DNA of 19,693 nucleotides from TMED14 sp965657195. Lineage in GTDB: Bacteria > Bacteroidota > Bacteroidia > Flavobacteriales > Schleiferiaceae. The position numbers and the translations under genes were made by a program. This document shows, piece after piece, positions 14,314 to 19,693 of this stretch. The DNA is taken from contig CBFHNK010000027.1 of NCBI GenBank assembly GCA_965657195.1, forward strand, positions 1-19,693, in the 5' to 3' direction. The notes under the pieces are model-generated. The model was not told where the DNA came from, did no database searches, and saw only the letters and a program-made list of their open reading frames with translations. Each line of letters opens with the position of its first letter. The first letter of the stretch is position 1.

Positions 14314-15782
14314 ACTAAAGGATGTTCTTTGGTGATTTCGCGCGCCACAACTTCTCCTGAAATGATGCACGGAGGTACTCCGGGCCCAGGAACGGTAAGT
14401 TGCCCGGCGTAGTACAAGTTGTTAAGCTTGCCCTTAAGGCTCGGCTTGAGAATGGCGGTTTGATCCAACGTATTGGCCAATCCGTAGGCGTTGCCGCGGT
14501 GCGCGTGGTAGTCTTTGACGAAGTCGCGGTAGGCAAAGCTTCGCTGAATCACGATGTGCTCGCGGATGTCCATCCCTATTTGGGCCTTCATGCGCTCAGC
14601 GACCATGTCGAGGTAGCGCTGGCGTGTGGCATCATCGTCCTCAAGGCCAGTCGCCATAGGGATAAGGATAACTAGTGCATCCTTTCCTTCAGGCGCAGCA
14701 CTTGGGTCGGTTGCTGAAGCAATGCTCAAATAGAACAGTGGCTTTTCGGGCCAACGTGGGTTCGTGTAAATCGCGTCGGCATGGGTGTCAAAGTCCGCAT
14801 CAAAAAACAGGGTATGGTGCTCTAAACCCGTAAGCTTGGTGTCCAATCCCAAGTAGTACATGAATGCCGACGGAGCCATTTTGCGCTTCGCCCAGTAGTT
14901 CGCGGTGTAGCGGCGGAATTCCGGCTTCACCAATTTTTGTTCGACGTGCGCGTAGTCGGCCGAGGCGACCACGACATCGGCAGCGTGGAGCGTATTGCCC
15001 ACGTAGACGCCAGATATGGATTTACCTTTGTAGGCGAAACCTGTAACTTCTTGGTTGAAGTGAAACTTCACACCTTGCTCTTGAGCAAGTCGGTAGAATC
15101 CTTGGACCACCGAATACATTCCCCCGATTGGGTACCATGTGCCCTGAGCGAAGTCTGAATAGTTCATCAAGCTGTAGAGCGCTGGCGTATTGCTCGGCGT
15201 CGCCCCCAAAAAGAGCACCGGAAACTCAAGGAGTTGGCGAAGCTTGGGGTGACTAACAACCTTGGCGATGCTGCTGCGAATGCTGCGTAGCAGATCCATG
15301 CGCAAGAGTCCAGTTAGAATACGAACGTCGGCAAATTCGAGCACGCTCCGCGAAGGTTTGCGCACCAGATCATCGATTCCGACGCGGTATTTGTACTCTG
15401 CGTCCTTTAAAAACGCGCGAAGCCGAACGGCGGAACCGGGCTCCAATCGATCAAATAAGGCCTCGATTTCGCTCATCTGGGCAGGAATTGGCATGGGGCC
15501 ATCCTCAAAGTAGATGCTGTAGGACGGGTCCAATCGGCGGAGTTCGTAGTAGTCGCTGGACTTTTTGCCAAAGTGACCAAAAAAAGTCTCAAACACGTCG
15601 GGCATCCAGTAAAATGAGGGGCCCAAATCAAACGTGTATCCCTCGTGAACCCACTGGCGTCCCCGACCTCCTGGGCCATCGTGCATTTCAAGAACTTCTA
15701 CTTCATAGCCGGCTTGGGCCAAATATGCGGCACTCGACATTCCGGCAAAACCGGAACCAATTACAATTGCTTTCTTCTTCAT
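14310..15782 (-). CDS. crtI: Phytoene desaturase CrtI
   Basis: FAD-dependent desaturase that turns phytoene into neurosporene or lycopene. The 490-residue protein opens with a Rossmann dinucleotide motif (IVIGSGFAGMSSAAYLAQAG) followed by EVLEMHDGPGGRGR, and ends with the CrtI-type segment NLYYAGQLTVPGPGVPPCIISG. The conserved GPSFYWMPDVF near residue 55 is typical of bacterial CrtI rather than plant-type PDS. It starts with ATG directly after the TAA of the sigma factor gene with no base between, and overlaps crtB by four bases, so expression must be tied to the sigma factor. CrtD or CrtO-type relatives look similar, but pairing with crtB favours CrtI. Confidence 0.95.
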   Translation of the reverse strand: MKKKAIVIGSGFAGMSSAAYLAQAGYEVEVLEMHDGPGGRGRQWVHEGYTFDLGPSFYWMPDVFETFFGHFGKKSSDYYELRRLDPSYSIYFEDGPMPIPAQMSEIEALFDRLEPGSAVRLRAFLKDAEYKYRVGIDDLVRKPSRSVLEFADVRILTGLLRMDLLRSIRSSIAKVVSHPKLRQLLEFPVLFLGATPSNTPALYSLMNYSDFAQGTWYPIGGMYSVVQGFYRLAQEQGVKFHFNQEVTGFAYKGKSISGVYVGNTLHAADVVVASADYAHVEQKLVKPEFRRYTANYWAKRKMAPSAFMYYLGLDTKLTGLEHHTLFFDADFDTHADAIYTNPRWPEKPLFYLSIASATDPSAAPEGKDALVILIPMATGLEDDDATRQRYLDMVAERMKAQIGMDIREHIVIQRSFAYRDFVKDYHAHRGNAYGLANTLDQTAILKPSLKGKLNNLYYAGQLTVPGPGVPPCIISGEVVAREITKEHPLV

Positions 15783-16295
15783 TTAGTCGTTGCCGCGGAT
15801 TCCGCGAAGCTGGTCCATCATTTTACGTCGTGCCAAGAAGATACGGCTTTTGACCGTCCCCAAGGGAATGCCCATCTGGTCAGCGATCTCTTCGTACTTG
15901 TATCCGTTAAAGTACATCATGAATGCGTCCAAATAGGTGCGCTCTACATTCTCGATGCGCTCAATGATGTTGGCCATTTCGTAGGGGCTGTCGGCTTCAT
16001 CTTCGCGGTTGGCCATCATACCCCCAAGGACGTACTGGTTCTCGCTGTCGTCTGCGTAGGTGTTTTGGTTCTTCTTCTTGCGGTAGTTGTTGATGAACGT
16101 ATTCTTGAGGATGGTATACAGCCATCCGCGAAGGTTTGTGCCCTCTTGGTACTTTGACTGGTTCTTGATGGCCTTGTAAAAGGTCTCTTGAACGAGGTCT
16201 TCAGCGTCTTCAGAATGGCGCGTGAGCTTCATAGCTAAACCGCGCAAGAACTGTTCGTGCTGAAAAATTTGGGGACCAAAGGACTCTGGGGGCAT
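15783..16295 (-). CDS. ECF-type RNA polymerase sigma factor
   Basis: Sigma-70 family, extracytoplasmic-function class, 170 residues from the ATG at 16295; an in-frame TTG at 16313 would add six residues from an A/T-rich operator region. Region 2 spans about 15-75 (HSEDAEDLVQETFYKAIKNQ, then NLRGWLYTILKNTFINNYRKK) and region 4 about 105-165 (TYLDAFMMYFNGYKYEEIADQMGIPLGTVKSRIFLARRKM). An acidic, poorly conserved linker lies between. There is no anti-sigma gene beside it; instead a B12-binding MerR regulator gene lies upstream and crtI abuts it downstream. That recalls the LitR-LitS arrangement of Streptomyces carotenoid clusters, where an ECF sigma controlled by the light sensor drives crt genes. 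Its target promoters are not identifiable here. Confidence 0.92.
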   Translation of the reverse strand: MPPESFGPQIFQHEQFLRGLAMKLTRHSEDAEDLVQETFYKAIKNQSKYQEGTNLRGWLYTILKNTFINNYRKKKNQNTYADDSENQYVLGGMMANREDEADSPYEMANIIERIENVERTYLDAFMMYFNGYKYEEIADQMGIPLGTVKSRIFLARRKMMDQLRGIRGND

Positions 16296-16302
16296 GTCTC
16301 TT

Positions 16303-16410
16303 TTGTTTAACAATTACAGCACTAAGTTAAACAAGAAATGTGCCGAGCCGACTATTTGTTTAAACTTTTTATGAAAAGCATAAACAAAATGCTAACGAAC
16401 TAAGCTAAAC
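16303..16410. promoter_or_regulatory. Operator-like cluster of TTGTTTA inverted repeats upstream of the sigma/crt operon
   Basis: The A/T-rich gap of 118 bases between the regulator stop and the sigma factor ATG holds several copies of one half-site. TTGTTTAAC (16303-16311) is inverted exactly as GTTAAACAA (16326-16334), 14 bases apart. TTTGTTTA (16355-16362) is inverted as TAAACAAA (16381-16388), 18 bases apart; a further CTAAAC lies at 16405-16410. There is no exact TAnnTTTG box for the operon; TAACTTAG on the minus strand (one mismatch) overlaps the second half-site. I infer binding sites of the CarH/LitR-like protein encoded next door. Confidence 0.6.
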
Positions 16411-16413
16411 AGC

Positions 16414-17316
16414 TCAGAACGAAAGAGCTAACTCAGAAGTCAGTTGTTGGCCAAGACTGGCCAAGTTTGGGTATGTCACCGTAAGGTGATCTGGAGACTT
16501 AAAGTCTGACACGGCCAACCCAGTAACCCAGAGGGGAACCTCGCCCATAAACGAGCGGGCATCTGAAACGTACTGATCTATTGATTCTCGAGAAGGTTGA
16601 GTCGTCCAAACGCTTACCACCAACTTAAAGTGGTTCGCTTGCTTAAACAAAACCGCAAGGTGCTCGAGCGGGAGCGACTGACCAAGAAAGACAACCGTGG
16701 TTCCGCGCGCCTTAAGTAAATAGTGCAGGTAGAGCAACCCGAGTTCATGGAGCTCGTCTTGAGGCAGGTACATGAGTACTGCTGGGCTCTTCACCGACAT
16801 GCGCTGGTCCGTGAGGCGATCGAGCGCCGCGTACATTTTCTGCTTGATCAGGTTGCTCGCGAAGTGCTCGTGGGCTACGCCAATGGCATCAGTCTGCCAC
16901 ATGTAGCCAATTTGGTGAATGAATCCGCCAACAACGTGCGTAAAGGTGTGCTCCTCTCCCGCCTCGCGAATACTCGTATCGAGAATCTGCGAGAAGGTCA
17001 ACTCATCGAGGTCGATACAGGCTTGAATTAAGCGGGTAACTTGGGCGGTTTGGCTTCCGTGCTGAAGGGCCTCTTCAAGAATCTTTTGACTGAGCTCCTC
17101 GCGCGACAAATCGGCGATTTTACTAATGCGCCAGCCTTTTTGAATGAGAACCGCAACGTTGAGCAGGGTTTTGAGGTCGTCGTCGGAATAAGCACGAATG
17201 TTGGTGTCGGTCCGTTTGGGCACGACAATTTCGTAGCGCTGCTCCCAAATACGGAGCGTGTGGGCCTTAATGCCCGTGAGGTGCTCCAAATCTTTGATGC
17301 TGTACGACGACTCCAT
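16414..17316 (-). CDS. MerR-family regulator with cobalamin-binding domain (CarH/LitR-like B12 photoreceptor)
   Basis: Transcription factor of 300 residues. The N-terminal MerR DNA-binding domain (about 5-75) reads YSIKDLEHLTGIKAHTLRIW with the winged-helix arm following. The C-terminal half is a B12-binding module: W140 is followed after nine residues by E150-H151 (MWQ...HEHFAS), matching the W-x9-EH signature of CarH, and LHELGLL has the ExHxxG-type motif with H190 as predicted lower cobalt ligand. Known relatives bind adenosylcobalamin in the dark, repress crt genes, and release DNA when light breaks the cobalt-carbon bond. All signature residues are present, so light sensing is likely here. 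It starts 75 bases from the divergent prfC, and its stop lies 118 bases before the sigma factor gene, with operator-like repeats between. Confidence 0.93.
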   Translation of the reverse strand: MESSYSIKDLEHLTGIKAHTLRIWEQRYEIVVPKRTDTNIRAYSDDDLKTLLNVAVLIQKGWRISKIADLSREELSQKILEEALQHGSQTAQVTRLIQACIDLDELTFSQILDTSIREAGEEHTFTHVVGGFIHQIGYMWQTDAIGVAHEHFASNLIKQKMYAALDRLTDQRMSVKSPAVLMYLPQDELHELGLLYLHYLLKARGTTVVFLGQSLPLEHLAVLFKQANHFKLVVSVWTTQPSRESIDQYVSDARSFMGEVPLWVTGLAVSDFKSPDHLTVTYPNLASLGQQLTSELALSF

Positions 17317-17363
17317 AGTGGCTTTAACCCATAGATTTAAAAAAGGTTCGGCGCGGAACTCCC

Positions 17364-17371
17364 TACCTTTG
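17364..17371 (+). promoter_or_regulatory. -7 box (TACCTTTG) of prfC
   Basis: Exact TAnnTTTG match 20 bases before the prfC ATG, leaving a leader of about 15 bases. No TTTG box sits at the usual spacing upstream. The divergent regulator gene shows no comparable box in this 75-base gap. Confidence 0.55.
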
Positions 17372-17391
17372 CAGCCCGCAATTTAGCCGAT

Positions 17392-18975
17392 ATGTCGAAT
17401 TTACACACGGAGCTTCAGCGCCGCAGAACCTTTGGAATTGTTTCGCACCCTGATGCGGGCAAAACGACCCTCACCGAGAAGCTGCTTCTTTTTGGCGGAG
17501 CCATCAATGAGGCCGGAGCCGTAAAGAGCAACAAAATCAAAAAGGGCGCGACGTCGGACTTCATGGAGATCGAGCGGCAGCGGGGAATTTCGGTCGCCAC
17601 CTCAGTGATGGCCTTTGAGTACCAAGGCAAGCACATCAACATTCTCGACACCCCTGGTCACCAAGATTTCGCCGAAGATACCTACCGCACATTGACCGCA
17701 GTCGACAGTGCAATCGTGGTCGTCGACGTAGCAAAAGGTGTTGAGGCCCAGACTGAAAAGTTGGTCAACGTATGCCGCATGCGCGCGACACCCATCATTG
17801 TGTTTATCAATAAGCTGGACCGCGAGGGCCGCGACGCATTTGACCTCTTGGACGAGATTGAGTCAAAACTAGGTTTGCGCCTCTGCCCTCTTTCGTGGCC
17901 GATCGGCATGGGGTCTCAGTTTCAGGGCGTCTACGACCTCTGGTCGAAGTCCTTACTGATTTACGACCAGGTAAACAAACAGAAAGTTGCTGAGGGTGTG
18001 GCCTTTAGTGACCTGGACAGTCCAAAATTGGTGGAGCGCATTGGCGCCAAGGCCGCCGAAACCCTGCGCGAAGAACTCGAGCTCGTCGCCGGAGTCTATC
18101 CCGAATTTGATCGCGACGCCTACCTGCGCGGAGAGCTGCAGCCGGTGTTTTTCGGTTCCGCCCTCAACAACTTTGGGGTTCGCGAACTGCTCAATTGCTT
18201 TGCGGAAATTGCTCCGCACCCCCAGCCTAAAGCCGCCGAAGAGCGCGTGGTTCACCCCGAAGAGGCGAAGTTCAGCGGATTCGTGTTCAAGATTCACGCG
18301 AACATCGATCCGAACCACCGCAGCCGCATCGCGTTTGTGAAGGTCGTCAGCGGAACCTTTGAACGCAACACCAACTACCTGCACGTCCGCGAGGGCAAGA
18401 ACCTGAAATTCAGCTCGCCAATGACGTTTTTAGCAAGTAAGCGTGAGGTGGTTGAGGAGGCCTATCCTGGCGACATTGTTGGCCTTCCTGACACCGGGCT
18501 CTTTCGAATTGGGGACAGCTTAACGGGCGGTGAGTCGCTTCACTTTAGCGGAATCCCGTCCTTTTCGCCCGAACACTTTCGCTTCATTAACAATGCCGAC
18601 CCCATGAAATCCAAGCAGTTGGCCAAAGGTGTGGACCAATTGATGGATGAAGGTGTAGCCCAGCTGTTTACGCTCGTCGCCAACGGACGAAAGGTCATCG
18701 GAACCGTAGGCGCACTGCAGTACGAGGTCATTCAGTACCGTCTTGAGCACGAGTACGGAGCGAAGTGTTCGTACGAACCCTTCCCCGCCTACAAAGCACT
18801 GTGGGTTGAGGGCAAGGACGCTGGGCAACTTGCGGAACTTGAGCGCATGAAGGCCCGCCAACTCGCCCATGACAAGTTTGGACGCCTCGTGTTCTTGGCT
18901 GATTCCCAGTTTGGGTTGCATATGACGCAAGAAAAGTTTGACCGAATCGTGTTTCACGAGAAGAGCGAATTCTAA
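17392..18975 (+). CDS. prfC: Peptide chain release factor 3
   Basis: Translational GTPase that recycles RF1 and RF2 from the ribosome after termination. Its 527 residues match the usual RF3 length. The G domain shows G1 SHPDAGKTTLTEK at about 18-30, the switch region ERQRGISVATSV, G3 DTPGHQDF at 86-93 and G4 NKLDREGRD at 140-148. The KSNKIKKGATSDFMEIE stretch before switch I is RF3-specific and separates it from EF-G. The later CSYEPFPAYKALWVEG also fits the C-terminal RF3 domain. The start at 17392 follows a TACCTTTG box by 20 bases. It is divergent from the CarH-like regulator and ends at a strong terminator. Confidence 0.97.
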   Translation: MSNLHTELQRRRTFGIVSHPDAGKTTLTEKLLLFGGAINEAGAVKSNKIKKGATSDFMEIERQRGISVATSVMAFEYQGKHINILDTPGHQDFAEDTYRTLTAVDSAIVVVDVAKGVEAQTEKLVNVCRMRATPIIVFINKLDREGRDAFDLLDEIESKLGLRLCPLSWPIGMGSQFQGVYDLWSKSLLIYDQVNKQKVAEGVAFSDLDSPKLVERIGAKAAETLREELELVAGVYPEFDRDAYLRGELQPVFFGSALNNFGVRELLNCFAEIAPHPQPKAAEERVVHPEEAKFSGFVFKIHANIDPNHRSRIAFVKVVSGTFERNTNYLHVREGKNLKFSSPMTFLASKREVVEEAYPGDIVGLPDTGLFRIGDSLTGGESLHFSGIPSFSPEHFRFINNADPMKSKQLAKGVDQLMDEGVAQLFTLVANGRKVIGTVGALQYEVIQYRLEHEYGAKCSYEPFPAYKALWVEGKDAGQLAELERMKARQLAHDKFGRLVFLADSQFGLHMTQEKFDRIVFHEKSEF

Positions 18976-18980
18976 ACCAC

Positions 18981-19010
18981 AAAAAAAGCCCGCCGAAGCG
19001 GGCTTTTTTA
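18981..19010. terminator. Bidirectional intrinsic terminator between prfC and fabI
   Basis: A perfect GCCCGC/GCGGGC stem (18988-18993 with 18998-19003) with loop CGAA is flanked by a run of A on the left and a run of T on the right, which can extend the stem. Read from either strand it is a GC hairpin followed by T residues, so it can end both the prfC and the fabI transcripts. Confidence 0.93.
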
Positions 19011-19029
19011 GTGCAGTAAGGTGCGGGTA

Positions 19030-19693
19030 TTACTCCGCGCCCTTCATGTAGGTGTCAAGTACCTCTTGGCTTACACCTGTGTTGCTGAATCCGCCATCAT
19101 TGTAGAGGTTCTGCATCGTCACGCGGCGACTCATGTCGCTGAACATGACCACACATAGGTTGGCACAGTCCTCAGCCGATGCGTTGCCCAAGGGGCTCAT
19201 CTTATCAGCGAAGCTCAAGAAGGCATTAAAACCCTTTACGCCGCTACCCGCAGTCGTCGGTGTGGGAGACTGGCTGATGGTGTTGATGCGCACGTGGTTG
19301 CGTATTCCGTAGTGGTATCCAAAGCTGCGCGCCACTGATTCCAAGTAGGCTTTATTCTCAGCCATGTCGTTGTAGTCAGGGAACGTGCGCTGGGCGGCAA
19401 TGTAGCTCAGTGCGAGTACGCTACCCCAGTCGCTGAGGGCGTCCATTTGATAGGCTGTCTGGAGTACTTTGTGAAAGCTGACCGCCGACACATCCCAACC
19501 CTTGGTCAAGAAGTCGTAGTTGAGGTCGGTGTAGGGACGGCTCTTGCGGACGTTGACGGACATTCCAATGCTGTGCAGGATAAAGTCAATTTTACCACCG
19601 AAATGGTCCATGGCTCCCTGAATCAAGTTCTGAAGTTCCTCGAGGCTCGTGGCGTCGGCACCAATGACAGGTGCGCCCGTCTTTTCAGCAAGA
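19030..19693 (-). CDS. fabI: Enoyl-[acyl-carrier-protein] reductase FabI, 5'-truncated by the window edge
   Basis: Catalyses the NADH-dependent final reduction of fatty-acid elongation. The frame stays open to the end of the window (EKTGAPVIGADATSLEELQ upstream of the first possible internal start), so about 220 C-terminal residues are visible and roughly 50 are missing. Signature elements: HSIGMS, then the catalytic YxxMxxxK pattern in DYNDMAENKAYLES, and the substrate-loop segment RINTISQSPTPTTAGSG, where most bacterial FabI read NAISAGPIRT. It ends with NLYNDGGFSNTGVS. The gene converges on prfC with the bidirectional terminator between. Confidence 0.95.
   Translation of the reverse strand, partial: LAEKTGAPVIGADATSLEELQNLIQGAMDHFGGKIDFILHSIGMSVNVRKSRPYTDLNYDFLTKGWDVSAVSFHKVLQTAYQMDALSDWGSVLALSYIAAQRTFPDYNDMAENKAYLESVARSFGYHYGIRNHVRINTISQSPTPTTAGSGVKGFNAFLSFADKMSPLGNASAEDCANLCVVMFSDMSRRVTMQNLYNDGGFSNTGVSQEVLDTYMKGAE

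Noticed and set aside
14314..14370. Longer N-terminus for CrtB from 14370
   Set aside because: The extra residues re-read the crtI 3' end; the ATGA junction at 14313 is a better start.
16643..16652. TTAAACAAAA inside the regulator gene as a further operator
   Set aside because: Lone half-site within well-conserved coding sequence; likely chance.
1..19693. CRISPR array, insertion sequence, prophage or integron
   Set aside because: No regularly spaced direct repeats, transposase, integrase or terminal inverted repeats seen; the window reads as ordinary chromosome apart from the tRNA relic.

Overview
The window looks like chromosomal DNA from a member of the Bacteroidota, most likely the Flavobacteriales, with an unusually GC-rich composition for that group. 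The main evidence is a recurring TAnnTTTG box (the Bacteroidota housekeeping -7 element) placed just before the start codons of at least six genes. Gene content agrees: a pirin, a dihydroorotase-like protein without metal ligands, a bifunctional Rel, and a compact crt/photolyase cluster headed by a MerR-type cobalamin-binding regulator.

Layout. Positions 1-3352 (+) hold the end of a fumarylacetoacetase gene overlapping a long RelA/SpoT gene. Positions 3368-6881 (-) hold pirin, ffh, folD and queE; the last three are translationally coupled. The 208-base gap 6882-7089 is rich in signals: a pirin promoter with a palindromic candidate operator inside it, a small hairpin, a decayed tRNA-Pro(CGG) and the promoter of the next gene. 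Positions 7090-8340 (+) hold a dihydroorotase-like pseudoenzyme. Positions 8337-9110 (-) and 9140-10558 (+) are a PhnP-like metallo-hydrolase and a conserved protein of unknown function, fired from a 29-base divergent promoter.

The most interesting block is 10549-17316 (-). In transcription order it runs: CarH/LitR-type B12-binding MerR regulator, ECF sigma factor, crtI, crtB, idi, a 6-pyruvoyltetrahydropterin synthase homologue, folE and a class I photolyase. From the sigma factor to the photolyase, genes abut or overlap, so they read as one operon of about 5.7 kb. Ahead of the sigma factor gene are inverted TTGTTTA-type half-sites, and the same core recurs as a palindrome between the -33 and -7 boxes of the pirin promoter. 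I infer a light- and cobalamin-controlled photoprotection regulon coupling carotenoid synthesis, pterin synthesis and UV repair.

Divergent from the regulator is prfC (+, 17392-18975), followed by a strong bidirectional terminator and the 3' part of fabI (-), which runs off the window. All protein-family calls rest on motif recognition in the translated sequence; no database search was run.
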